NCBI GenBank assembly: GCA_900105225.1 | Contig: LT629764.1 | Location: 4,608,501-4,672,500 of the forward strand | Reading direction: 5' to 3' | Source of the DNA: Paenibacillaceae bacterium GAS479 | GTDB lineage: Bacteria > Bacillota > Bacilli > Paenibacillales > Paenibacillaceae | DNA length: 64,000 nucleotides | In this document: piece by piece, positions 39,309 to 47,308 of the stretch | Layout: every line of letters begins with the position of its first letter | How positions within the stretch are numbered: position 1 is the first letter of the stretch | Program-made: the position numbers and the translations under genes | Notes under the pieces: model-generated | What the model saw: the letters and a program-made list of their open reading frames with translations, nothing else | What the model was told of the DNA's origin: nothing | The model's database searches: none

Positions 39309-41135
39309 ATGAAGAACAAAGGCAAATTTGCCGCATTGTTGCTAGTTATTTTTTCGATTATGCTTAGCGCCTGCCAATTAACAACTAAGAAAGACGTGAA
39401 GGAATCACCTGCACCAACACAAGAGACTGTCGTTGACAGTAATCCTGTTGACATCGAACTGCTTGGCATGAGCTCGAACGAGGCTGACCTTAACATCGTT
39501 CGCGACCAGCTTACTAAAAACGGATTTAAAGTTAAATTGAACATACAGGCCGATTATGGCAGCTACAAATCACAGCAGGATGCGGGCAATTTTGATATCG
39601 CTTTGTCCAGCTGGACTACCGTTACGGGCAATCCCGACTACGCGGTACGCTCGCTCTTCAAAACTGGCGGAGACTACAGCATCCTTGCTGATCCAGAAAT
39701 CGATAAGTTGATTGATGCTGCCGGTGCTCAAACACCAGAACAGTACACGGAAACCTACAAGCAATTTGAGCAGCAGCTCGTCTTCGATAAGGCTTATATC
39801 GCTCCTTTATACAACTCACTGAAAGCACAGGCTTTGAATCAGGACGTACTGAACAAGGACTCTGTCCGAATCTCGAAGTCCCGTTCCCTTCCTTGGGAAG
39901 ACGTTGATTTTAAAGATACTTCAAAGCGCGCAAAAGATCCGCTAGTACTCCAGTCGACTATGCCGACGCTGACGTCGCTTGATCCGATCAAAGGCAACGA
40001 CGGCTCTATCAATATTATCAATACCAATATGTACGTTCGGTTAGTGAATTTGACAGATGACGATAAAATCACCTCGGAAGGTTCCCTATCTTTAAATCAT
40101 GCCATTGCCGAAGGCAATTCTGATTATTACTTTATCCTAAGAGATGATATCAACTTTGCCCAAATCAAAAACAAACTCGCGGCAGATACAGGCGAACGCG
40201 TTGGCGCTGACGATGTGATCTTCTCGCTGAACCGCGCGAAGGACAAAAACTCGGTGCCTGACCACCGCACATTCACTCTCCACGAGCATATCAAAAATGT
40301 AGAGCTGGTAACGGATGCCGCAGCACTGGAAGCTGTTAAGCTCTCCGGTGGCAGCGACACTGTGAAATCCGCACTTGAGCAAGGCCTTGGAACAAAAATT
40401 TCCGAGCTCGTATCCGATAAGAAGCAAGCGAACAATAAAGAGGGCAAATACCAAGTCGTTAAGCTTACGACGACTGAGCCTTTTCCTCAAGTGCTGAACT
40501 ATTTGGCTCACCAATCGGCAGGTATTGTGTCCAAGAAACAAGTAGAGAGCATCAATACGTACGACGTAGCTAAATTCGATGTGAACAAAGATATTCCTTA
40601 TGGCGACCAAAATACGGTCACGGAAGGCAACGCGTATAACAATACACTATATACAAGCGGTCCTTACATCCTGTCCTCCAAAAACGATTACGAGGCGACT
40701 TTCTACAAAAACCCTGCTTATATGACAGGCACGGAAAATGAGCCGAATATCGCTAATATTAAGATCCGCTTCATTAAGGACGCAGACAGCAGCTTGTCCG
40801 CGCTTCGTAGTGGTGAGATTCATCTCTACTACGGCGTATCGGAGACGAAATTCGACGTCGTGAAGGGCGACAGCAAGCTTGCGCTTCAAACGGTACAGAG
40901 CAACGCTGTTTCATACTTGCTCTTCAATACGAAAAACCGCCCAGTCGCGGAAAGCGCAGACCTGCGGAAAGCTGTTCTTTACTCCATCAACCAGGATGAA
41001 ATCTTGGCTTTCTACAAAGGCAACAAGTTCAAAGCCTTCTCTACGCTTAGCCCGCTTGTTAATACAGGTCTAGAGCTGAAAGCCGATCCGGCGAAAGCGA
41101 AAGAATTCCTAAACGCCTACAAAGCGAGCGAGTAA
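39309..41135 (+). CDS. substrate-binding lipoprotein, SBP_bac_5 fold in circularly permuted order
   Basis: A 608-residue lipoprotein: signal peptide with lipobox LSAC, lipidated Cys22. The sequence matches peptide-binding proteins of the OppA class but with the halves swapped. Residues about 45-210 read like the usual C-terminal lobe (VDIELLGMSSNEADLNI, GFKVKLNIQADYGSY, DIALSSWT, then DPEIDKLIDAA and YIAPLYNS). Residues about 215-608 read like the usual N-terminal part (PTLTSLDPI, YYFILRDDINF, GADDVIFSLNRA, TSGPYILSS, FYKNPAYM, LLFNTKNRP, RKAVLYSINQDEI) and stop at AKAKEFLNAYKASE, exactly where normal members run on into the first part. It serves the permeases upstream. Confidence 0.85.
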   Translation: MKNKGKFAALLLVIFSIMLSACQLTTKKDVKESPAPTQETVVDSNPVDIELLGMSSNEADLNIVRDQLTKNGFKVKLNIQADYGSYKSQQDAGNFDIALSSWTTVTGNPDYAVRSLFKTGGDYSILADPEIDKLIDAAGAQTPEQYTETYKQFEQQLVFDKAYIAPLYNSLKAQALNQDVLNKDSVRISKSRSLPWEDVDFKDTSKRAKDPLVLQSTMPTLTSLDPIKGNDGSINIINTNMYVRLVNLTDDDKITSEGSLSLNHAIAEGNSDYYFILRDDINFAQIKNKLAADTGERVGADDVIFSLNRAKDKNSVPDHRTFTLHEHIKNVELVTDAAALEAVKLSGGSDTVKSALEQGLGTKISELVSDKKQANNKEGKYQVVKLTTTEPFPQVLNYLAHQSAGIVSKKQVESINTYDVAKFDVNKDIPYGDQNTVTEGNAYNNTLYTSGPYILSSKNDYEATFYKNPAYMTGTENEPNIANIKIRFIKDADSSLSALRSGEIHLYYGVSETKFDVVKGDSKLALQTVQSNAVSYLLFNTKNRPVAESADLRKAVLYSINQDEILAFYKGNKFKAFSTLSPLVNTGLELKADPAKAKEFLNAYKASE

Positions 41136-41146
41136 TTTTTAATGTT

Positions 41147-41195
41147 AGCGAGGGGCTGTCTCCGGTTATCCATATGGCCGGGTCAGTCTCTTTTT
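41147..41195 (+). terminator. terminator-like hairpin after the binding-protein gene
   Basis: GGCTG-N3-CCGG on the left pairs with CCGG-N2-CAGTC on the right and is followed by five T at 41191-41195. It may reduce read-through into the next small gene. Confidence 0.55.
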
Positions 41196-41236
41196 CATTG
41201 GGATGCTCATATGCGAGTAAAAAGGAGAGATCATAA

Positions 41237-41692
41237 ATGGCTGACAAATTGAAGCCCGAAACGAAACTATCACAATGGGATGCCCTAATGTTGGAATCTC
41301 TGAAGGTATACGGTTGGTCCGATAGTGAGCTCATTAGTAGAGCTCAGGCTGGCAATCTGCCTACGGATGAAAGCAAGTTCCATTTCGAGTATGCTGCTTT
41401 AACCGACTTGGCGAATGAGGACGCAGAAACCTTTTCGCAAGCCGTAATGAGCGGTTACCAAATTAAGTACAACACGATTCGCGGCATCCACAGCTGGATT
41501 CTCGTTGCGCTGAAGCAAGAAGCGGAGCTTATTCTGGAGCCGGAGAACGAAGAAGTCATCGCCCATTTGTCTGAAGTTGATGCGCAGCGTTTAGCGTCCG
41601 TCCTTTCATTCGGATGGGGGATATCCCCTCATGAGGGAGCGCAGGACGCAAACGGAAGAGCCCCATATAGAGTGGCGCCTATTAGAGCATAA
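41237..41692 (+). CDS. 151-residue protein of unknown function beside the permuted-SBP transporter
   Basis: A soluble, acidic protein without signal peptide or membrane span. Mostly helical-looking: LSQWDALMLESLKVYGW, DLANEDAETFSQAV, GIHSWILVALKQEAELIL. It carries Trp and Tyr residues in likely conserved positions and ends in a flexible tail. AAAGGAGAG lies before ATG 41237. It is separated from the binding-protein gene by a hairpin and is followed by its own terminator. I do not recognise the family; position suggests a role with the transporter or its cargo, which is inference only. Confidence 0.65.
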   Translation: MADKLKPETKLSQWDALMLESLKVYGWSDSELISRAQAGNLPTDESKFHFEYAALTDLANEDAETFSQAVMSGYQIKYNTIRGIHSWILVALKQEAELILEPENEEVIAHLSEVDAQRLASVLSFGWGISPHEGAQDANGRAPYRVAPIRA

Positions 41693-41767
41693 GATAAGGG
41701 GATAATATGCATCTATTGCAATGCGGTCAGAAAGGTATTCCTTTAGAATAAAGCTAATCATAAAGAT

Positions 41768-41800
41768 ACACTCACGCAACTATTGCGAGAGTGTTTTTTT
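41768..41800 (+). terminator. intrinsic terminator after the 151-residue protein gene
   Basis: ACACTC pairs with GAGTGT around an inner CGCAA/TTGCG stem; seven T follow. Confidence 0.85.
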
Positions 41801-41834
41801 GTGTAACGTCAAGTGAGCAAGCCCGTCGCAGTCA

Positions 41835-42848
41835 TCACTCCATGGTATAGAGCGGCACACGCTCGAATAAGAAAGGCTGTCCATCCAAAAAGCGTTTTAT
41901 CATCGCCAGCGCATAAGGCTGCTCTTCACGCAGCGATTCCGTTTCTGCTGGATTTGGGCCGTGATGGGCGTAATTCTCGATCATGGAGATAAGAAAGAAG
42001 CGCTCCAACTGAGTCATCCAATGATTTGGGAAAGGTCGAAGTGAGGCGTAGCCCTGGCACAATGCCTGTCTCCCGTCAGGCGTTAGTCCGAGTAGCGGTT
42101 GAACCAGATCGTACAGGTAAAATCCAAAGCCGCAGCGGCCAAAATCAATCGCTCGAGGCTGGCCTTCATGAAATAGTATATTTCCTTGGTGAAGATCGCC
42201 GTGAATGAAGCCGTGGCTGTTTTGTTCTATCGGCAGCTCTTTCAGCCATTCCAGCAAAGGAATTGTAACATCGCAGTAGAGCTCCAGCTCCTGATCATCT
42301 ACGAAGGCCGAAGCATACTGGAAAAAACGTTCTGAAGCGGATTGAAAGGAATCAAAGCCCCATACTGGTCGTTGAAAAGACGGAGGAGGCTGAAACGTCT
42401 CTGAGGCTCCATGGAGTCTGGCGATCAGCTCCCCTTCCCGAAAGGCTTCCTCCAACGTGACGGCTTCTTCGGAATGACTGCCTTCCACCCACTGCATCAA
42501 GGTGGCGCTACATGACGGGCTGTCGAGGATCTCCAGCGTGATCGCTAGCTCGCCATTTTGAAAAGGGATGCCGTGTGGAAGCGGGAAATCAACCTTGCTG
42601 TGGAGATCTTCCAGCCACGTCAGCTCCGACTTCAGCTCGGCCAAGCTGGTATCGGGATGCAGGCGTAACAGCTTAATCCCATCCCCATGTTCGATTTTGA
42701 AGGTGCAGGCATCAGAAAGCTGGAGGAAGCGGATAGAACTCCAGTCCAAGCCAGATTGCTGCAGCGCGCTCAGAGCGGCTTGCTTAAATTGGTTCAGCCT
42801 CTTGCTGCTATGCAGCGGGACAGGCGAAGGGTTGTTTGATGTAGACAA
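41835..42848 (-). CDS. APH-fold phosphotransferase
   Basis: A 337-residue aminoglycoside-phosphotransferase-family protein. The catalytic loop HGDLHQGNILF and the metal-binding AIDFGRCGFG are intact. The N-terminal lobe (residues about 40-110) has ALE-type strands for ATP. Such proteins phosphorylate small molecules (choline, homoserine, sugars or drugs); nothing here tells the substrate, and a resistance role should not be assumed. Start is TTG 42848 with AGGAGG ten bases upstream. Confidence 0.85.
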   Translation of the reverse strand: MSTSNNPSPVPLHSSKRLNQFKQAALSALQQSGLDWSSIRFLQLSDACTFKIEHGDGIKLLRLHPDTSLAELKSELTWLEDLHSKVDFPLPHGIPFQNGELAITLEILDSPSCSATLMQWVEGSHSEEAVTLEEAFREGELIARLHGASETFQPPPSFQRPVWGFDSFQSASERFFQYASAFVDDQELELYCDVTIPLLEWLKELPIEQNSHGFIHGDLHQGNILFHEGQPRAIDFGRCGFGFYLYDLVQPLLGLTPDGRQALCQGYASLRPFPNHWMTQLERFFLISMIENYAHHGPNPAETESLREEQPYALAMIKRFLDGQPFLFERVPLYTME

Positions 42849-43029
42849 GCTGTCTCGGCCTCCTGATGGTCATTTGCGGTTTAACGGTCCATTCTATTTT
42901 ATACGCAGCGGGCTGTCTCCGTCCGGGATTAAATAGCTAAAGGATTTCTTGCCCGAGTCTTTCCGGCCGGACATGCTTTACAGTAGAAGGATGGATGAGT
43001 CTGGACACAGGGAGGAGAGCGGAATCTGC

Positions 43030-43316
43030 ATGATGGAGCAGAAACCGGAGAAGGAACCGCAGCAGGATTGGGAATGGTGCGAACCTCTGAATGGATTGGG
43101 GCTCGCGGCTGGGTTGCCTGCTAAGCAGGAAGTTGAGCTAAAGGCGCTGAAGGTGAGCAAGAGATTGAGCTGAAGGCTCTGAGGGCTGAACAGGAGGCTG
43201 AGCTGAAAAAGCTTGTAACACGCTGCATTTTCCGACCGGATCAGGCGGAGATGATTTTGGAGAGGTACCGCAACGAGGAAGAGATTTGGATAGTTGTTTT
43301 AATTCCTATTTTGTAG
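43030..43316 (+). pseudogene. small charged protein gene with a frameshift
   Basis: From ATG 43030 (GGAGGAG upstream) the frame encodes a Glu/Gln/Trp-rich peptide that stops at 43173. A second frame, entered near 43149, continues the same style, EIELKALRAEQEAELKKL, and ends at 43316. The repeated VELKALK / IELKALR on either side of the switch indicates one coiled-coil gene broken by a single-base change. The product would be about 95 residues. The family is unknown. Confidence 0.5.
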
Positions 43317-43338
43317 ATAGGATTATATTTATTTAGGA

Positions 43339-43367
43339 TTGACAAATGTTCCATGGTATTCTAAGAT
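43339..43367 (+). promoter_or_regulatory. sigma-A promoter of the tauD-like gene
   Basis: TTGACA (43339-43344), 17-bp spacer, TAAGAT (43362-43367). TCCTAT..ATAGGA, a short inverted repeat at about 43304-43322, lies just upstream of the -35 box. Confidence 0.75.
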
Positions 43368-43431
43368 AAATTCAATAAAACCGATTATATACCCCGGAAT
43401 ACATGGGATATGACCGGCCGGTCTAACCGGA

Positions 43432-43470
43432 GGTCCATTGCAGCGTACAGGAGCTGCGATGGGCCTTTTT
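43432..43470 (+). terminator. leader terminator (possible attenuator) before the tauD-like gene
   Basis: GGTCCATTGCAGC (43432-43444) pairs with GCTGCGATGGGCC (43453-43465) over an 8-nt loop, two of the pairs being G-U, and TTTTT follows. It lies inside the ~135-nt leader between the promoter and ATG 43510, preceded by a GACCGGCCGGTC palindrome that could compete for pairing. Confidence 0.65.
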
Positions 43471-43509
43471 GGCTTTACATTCCATGCAAGGTCCAAGGAG
43501 GATGAAAGG

Positions 43510-44445
43510 ATGAGCGAACAGAAGGCTATCAATGAAAGCGGTTGGGAAATTGTGCCCATTACCCCGAACACCGGAGCAGAGGTACGTGGCGTCAAGCTGT
43601 CAGGTGAGCTGAGCGAAGAGGAAATCGCAGGACTGCGGAATGCTTTGGCGAAACATAAAGTGCTGTTTTTTCGCGGACAGGGCCACTTGGACGATGAAGG
43701 GCAGGAGGCGTTTGCCACGCTGCTTGGGCAGCCGTTTGCGCATCCGACCGTTCCGGTAAAAGACGGCTCCGGCTACATCCTCGAACTTGATTCCCATCAC
43801 GGAGGACGTGCGGACCAGTGGCATACGGATGTTACTTTCGTGGATGCTTATCCGTCGGCGTCAATCCTTCGCTCGGTCGTTGTGCCGGAGGCGGGTGGCG
43901 ATACGATTTGGGCCAATACAGCTGCTGCTTATGAAAGTCTGCCTCAAGAGCTGAAGGGGCTGGCGGAGCGCCTTTGGGCGCTGCATAGCAATGATTTCGA
44001 CTATGTGGTTGCTGCAGAACGCAAGGGAGTGCCGCTAGAGGAAGAGCGGAATTACAGGCAAGTATTTGCTTCAACGGTATACGAGACGGAGCATCCAATC
44101 GTCCGGGTGCTGCCGGATACGGGGGAAAAGGCGCTGCTGCTCGGAAGTTTTGCTAAACGGATTCTGAATGCGTCGAGCAGCGCCTCGGGGCATCTGCTGC
44201 AGCTATTTCAAGAGCATATCGTTCGCCTTAACCATACGGTTCGTTGGCGCTGGGCGGAAGGCGACGTCGTTATTTGGGACAATCGGGCAACACAGCATGT
44301 GGCGGTCAACGATTACGGCGGTCAGCATCGCCTTGTACGGCGGGTTACGCTGGCCGGCGATGTGCCGGTGAGTGTGCAAGGCGAGCGGAGCCGCACGCGA
44401 AATGCGGGGGCGCCGAAGGGGCAGCTGGACCCGGCAAGCGCATAA
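43510..44445 (+). CDS. TauD/TfdA-family alpha-ketoglutarate-dependent dioxygenase
   Basis: A 311-residue Fe(II)/2-oxoglutarate dioxygenase. Iron ligands: the HTD motif in QWHTDVTF and the distal His in RATQHVAVNDY; the 2-oxoglutarate Arg is in the following HRLVRRVT. Homologues oxidise taurine or other sulfonates to release sulfite as a sulfur source; herbicide- or other substrates are also known in the family. ATG 43510 is preceded by AAGGAGG; the open frame to 43438 covers the leader hairpin and is not coding. A terminator follows. Confidence 0.9.
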   Translation: MSEQKAINESGWEIVPITPNTGAEVRGVKLSGELSEEEIAGLRNALAKHKVLFFRGQGHLDDEGQEAFATLLGQPFAHPTVPVKDGSGYILELDSHHGGRADQWHTDVTFVDAYPSASILRSVVVPEAGGDTIWANTAAAYESLPQELKGLAERLWALHSNDFDYVVAAERKGVPLEEERNYRQVFASTVYETEHPIVRVLPDTGEKALLLGSFAKRILNASSSASGHLLQLFQEHIVRLNHTVRWRWAEGDVVIWDNRATQHVAVNDYGGQHRLVRRVTLAGDVPVSVQGERSRTRNAGAPKGQLDPASA

Positions 44446-44504
44446 AGCAGCTCTGCTGCAGGCGGATTCTGCCCGTTGTTAAATCGGCTGGAGCCCAAAA
44501 TGAA

Positions 44505-44547
44505 AAGCTTCCGAAACCGTGGACAGGCGGATTCGGAAGCTTTTTTG
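44505..44547. terminator. terminator between the tauD-like and yedK genes
   Basis: AAGCTTCCGAA (44505-44515) pairs with TTCGGAAGCTT (44532-44542); six T follow on the plus strand, and TTTTCATTTT on the minus strand allows use by the facing gene. Confidence 0.85.
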
Positions 44548-44617
44548 AGTATGGATAGCAGTAACGGCAAGGAATGGAAACATCCATCGGCAGCGTGGAA
44601 GAGCTCCCGTGAATATG

Positions 44618-45316
44618 TTAGTCCATATCCACAAGCAGATCCGAGTGCACCAGAGGTTCGATGCATGAAGGAGAATCATGACGCACATTGCCGACCTCGC
44701 GGCCGACCGGATAAGCGGTCATCTGTTCCGCCGGAAACGGAGCCAGCAGCCCCTGAAGTCGAGAGGGCTCCTGAATGTTGCGGTCGAGCCAAATAGATTC
44801 GTCCTCCCGTTGGAGAATGACGGGCATCCGGTCGTGGATGGGACGCATCAGCTCGTTTGGTTCCGTCGTCAGCACCGTACAGGTGGACAGCTTTTCTCCT
44901 GTGGGAGAAATCCAGGTTTCGTAAAGTCCAGCCATAGCAAAAGGTTCGCCGTTTTTAAGAGTGATACGCATCGGCTGTTTACCTGTGCCGGACTTTTGCC
45001 ATTCGTAAAATCCATCTGCTGGAATGAGGCATCTCTTGCGCCGGAGAGGCTCGCGGAAGGCTGGTTTTGCAGCTGCCGTCTCGGCACGGGCATTCAGCAT
45101 GCGAAAGCCGATTTTGGGGTCTTCAGCCCATGGCGGGACAAGTCCCCATTTCAGCTCGCCCAGACGGTTATGTTTCCCATCCGAGATGACGGCCAGCACC
45201 ATTTGGCTTGGAGCAATATTATATTGGGGGCTGTGAAACGGAATGGTAGTGTCGCCGATTAGAAATCGGCGCATCAGTTCCTCCAGCGTAATAACTAGGG
45301 TATAACGTCCGCACAT
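44618..45316 (-). CDS. yedK: SRAP-domain abasic-site processing protein (YedK/HMCES)
   Basis: A 232-residue SRAP protein. It starts MCGRYTL, so Cys2 is the residue that forms the thiazolidine cross-link with abasic sites in single-stranded DNA. NARAETA, CLIPADGFYEW and HDRMPVIL give the other active-site residues. AAAGGAGCG precedes ATG 45316; the in-frame extension to 45394 is excluded because the Cys must follow the initiator Met. Role: protection of abasic sites during replication. Confidence 0.95.
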   Translation of the reverse strand: MCGRYTLVITLEELMRRFLIGDTTIPFHSPQYNIAPSQMVLAVISDGKHNRLGELKWGLVPPWAEDPKIGFRMLNARAETAAAKPAFREPLRRKRCLIPADGFYEWQKSGTGKQPMRITLKNGEPFAMAGLYETWISPTGEKLSTCTVLTTEPNELMRPIHDRMPVILQREDESIWLDRNIQEPSRLQGLLAPFPAEQMTAYPVGREVGNVRHDSPSCIEPLVHSDLLVDMD

Positions 45317-45466
45317 GGCCAATCGCTCCTTTTGCAGGCAGGATGGAATGGTTCTATTATAGCGGATGTGATCACTCAGCCCAAATCCTGGCATACCGGG
45401 TTCGCTCGGACTATATTTGATAGCTATTGCTGCTGCGAGTCATGATTGCGGAAAAGTCATCTCGTC

Positions 45467-45955
45467 TTAAAAAACAAACAATACATTCGCATTTGTTCTG
45501 GCTCTAACTACCCCTCCGGAGCCGACAATCTCAATATTATTGCCTGCAAGAAAAAAAGGTCTCCAGTTCATCCTGAACGCGACATCGCCGATCGGAATGC
45601 CTTCACTCCTCGCTTCATAGCGGGCGAAACCGCTCGAAACGTTCACTCCGTTGCCAAATACATAGATTGTGGATTGACTGTTGGATCGTATGGTGGCTGG
45701 AACGGGCTCCACTAAATTTCCATTACTGTCTGCCAGATGCAAGTTGAATTGAGATTGGTTGTTGATTATGAAAGATGTCTGTGAGGCTGAACTGGAGGAT
45801 GAGGAATCGTCTTCTGGAATGAAATCGGTATACCGGTTGGCATTGCTATTTAGTAGGCTGGTTACGATGACAAGCAGAATGAACAGAATCAGGATAACTC
45901 CCATGCTTGAAGCTTGAGCATTGCTGATTGCTGCGATTTGGGGTTTATTGCTCAA
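45467..45955 (-). CDS. membrane-anchored protein with an N-terminal YjcZ-like segment, unknown function
   Basis: A 162-residue protein. Residues about 14-36 (SMGVILILFILLVIVTSLL) resemble the short hydrophobic core of YjcZ-type sporulation miniproteins. A Ser/Asp-rich linker follows, then a 95-residue domain that looks all-beta (IINNQSQFNLHL, PATIRSNSQSTIYVFG, GIPIGDVAFRMNW). Start is TTG 45955 with AGGAGG at good distance. A candidate sporulation promoter lies upstream. The beta domain is reminiscent of aegerolysin-like sandwiches, but I would not assign it. Confidence 0.6.
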   Translation of the reverse strand: MSNKPQIAAISNAQASSMGVILILFILLVIVTSLLNSNANRYTDFIPEDDSSSSSSASQTSFIINNQSQFNLHLADSNGNLVEPVPATIRSNSQSTIYVFGNGVNVSSGFARYEARSEGIPIGDVAFRMNWRPFFLAGNNIEIVGSGGVVRARTNANVLFVF

Positions 45956-45998
45956 GATAAATTCCTCCTATACCTATCTATTGGTGTTCTATTAGAGC

Positions 45999-46006
45999 AT
46001 AGTATG
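45999..46006 (-). promoter_or_regulatory. possible sporulation sigma-factor -10 element
   Basis: On the minus strand CATACTAT, close to the sigma-E/sigma-K -10 consensus, about 43 bp before the TTG start of the YjcZ-like gene; AC sits 16 bases upstream as in sigma-K promoters. Weak evidence. Confidence 0.3.
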
Positions 46007-46182
46007 CACATGAGAGATTTAGGTACTGACAACAGCCTGGAAAACGGCAAAAGATATAGCCAAGAAGTCACATTCGCAAAGATTTCATATTGAAGTGACG
46101 GAGGATAGCTAGCCATAATGTGGAATAGATAATCATCAAATGGATAAGAAGAGGAAAAATAAGGGCATACCAAATCCATTTT

Positions 46183-46196
46183 CGTAAACGCTTACA
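46183..46196. promoter_or_regulatory. cre site (CcpA catabolite-repression operator)
   Basis: CGTAAACGCTTACA; its reverse complement TGTAAGCGTTTACG matches the cre consensus TGWAANCGNTNWCA at 13 of 14 positions. It lies 57 bp before the sensor lipoprotein gene, so glucose repression of the whole sensing operon is likely. Confidence 0.75.
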
Positions 46197-46252
46197 GATA
46201 ATATATTTTTCAATCTCAATATTTTGCTGGCGTTAGATAAAGGGGGCCATAG

Positions 46253-47308
46253 ATGAAACGGTCGTTGGAAATGAATCGCGGTATGTTCACCGTCATGCTT
46301 TTAATGATATTTACCGCAACTGCCTGTAGCAGTGGATCGAACAATCACTATACCGTTATCCACTCTATTGATGCGGATTCAGCATCAGAGAAGCAAGCCA
46401 GCCATCAAAAATTTACAATCGGCATCGTTCCAAAAGTGATGGGAATCTCCTACTTTAACGTCGCTCAGGAGGGTGCAATGGAAGCGGCTGACGATCTGAA
46501 CGTTAAGGTGATTTATGAAGGCCCTCCAATCGCTGACGCCGCAAAACAGATAAAAGTGATTCGGCGTCTTATCAATATCCCTGTTGACGCCATTGCGATA
46601 TCCGCAAACGATCCGGAGAAGTTGCTGCCAGTTATGCTGGAAGCGAAGGGCAAAGGAATCAAAGTCATTACTTGGGATGCCGATACGGTGCCGGAAGGCA
46701 GAGAATTTTTTGTCAATATGGTGGAAACCGAAACTCTGGGGCGTCATTTGCTCGATACGCTTGCATGGAACACGGAAGAGAAGGGTGAATACGCAATTAT
46801 GACGGGCGCATTGTCCGCCTCAAATCAAAATGAATGGATCAAATGGATCAGGCAGCAGCAGCGCGAATATTACCCGAAAATGAAGCTGGTAGATATCGTT
46901 GCTACCGATGACGATCCGCAAAAAGCATATGAAACAGCCAAGCAGCTGCTGGTGAAACACCCGAAGCTTGCAGGCATAATAGGCAATTCTTCTGTCAGTC
47001 CTCCCGCAGCGGCACAAGCGGTAAGAGAAGCCGGGAAGGCAAGTCAGGTCAAGGTTGTAGGGCTCTCAACGCCGAATCTGATGCGTGATTATTTAAAAGA
47101 CGGATCGGCTCAGATGGCGACACTTTGGAGTCCTAAGAAATTAGGTTATTTAACGATTGTGCTCGCCAAAAATCTGCTTGATGGCAAGCTGCCCTATGAT
47201 GGGCAAGAGATTTATAATGTCGGGCATATCAGGGTAAATGGGAATATGGTCATTATGGGGGAGCCGCTCGATTTTACGGCGGAGAATGTAGATCAATATG
47301 ATTTTTAA
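46253..47308 (+). CDS. sugar-binding lipoprotein of a three-component sensor
   Basis: A 351-residue periplasmic-binding-protein-1-type (ribose/rhamnose-binding class) lipoprotein. Signal peptide with lipobox ATAC, lipidated Cys25. FTIGIVPKVMGISYFN starts the first lobe; AISANDPEKLLPVM and VITWDAD are typical sugar-binding segments. It is related to the transporter lipoprotein at 56.9 kb but is encoded directly before a sensor kinase and has no permease beside it, so it probably hands ligand information to the kinase. AAAGGGGG precedes ATG 46253. Its end overlaps the kinase start by 11 bp. Confidence 0.85.
   Translation: MKRSLEMNRGMFTVMLLMIFTATACSSGSNNHYTVIHSIDADSASEKQASHQKFTIGIVPKVMGISYFNVAQEGAMEAADDLNVKVIYEGPPIADAAKQIKVIRRLINIPVDAIAISANDPEKLLPVMLEAKGKGIKVITWDADTVPEGREFFVNMVETETLGRHLLDTLAWNTEEKGEYAIMTGALSASNQNEWIKWIRQQQREYYPKMKLVDIVATDDDPQKAYETAKQLLVKHPKLAGIIGNSSVSPPAAAQAVREAGKASQVKVVGLSTPNLMRDYLKDGSAQMATLWSPKKLGYLTIVLAKNLLDGKLPYDGQEIYNVGHIRVNGNMVIMGEPLDFTAENVDQYDF

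Noticed and set aside
41835-42848. Antibiotic-resistance aminoglycoside kinase
   Set aside because: The APH fold is clear but the family is broad and nothing points to an antibiotic substrate.
43374-43510. S-box, T-box or guanidine riboswitch before the tauD-like gene
   Set aside because: The conserved core sequences of these classes are absent; only an unclassified leader terminator can be claimed.
45952-46179. 75-codon minus-strand frame upstream of the YjcZ-like gene
   Set aside because: No ribosome site, odd composition, and it covers the probable promoter of that gene.
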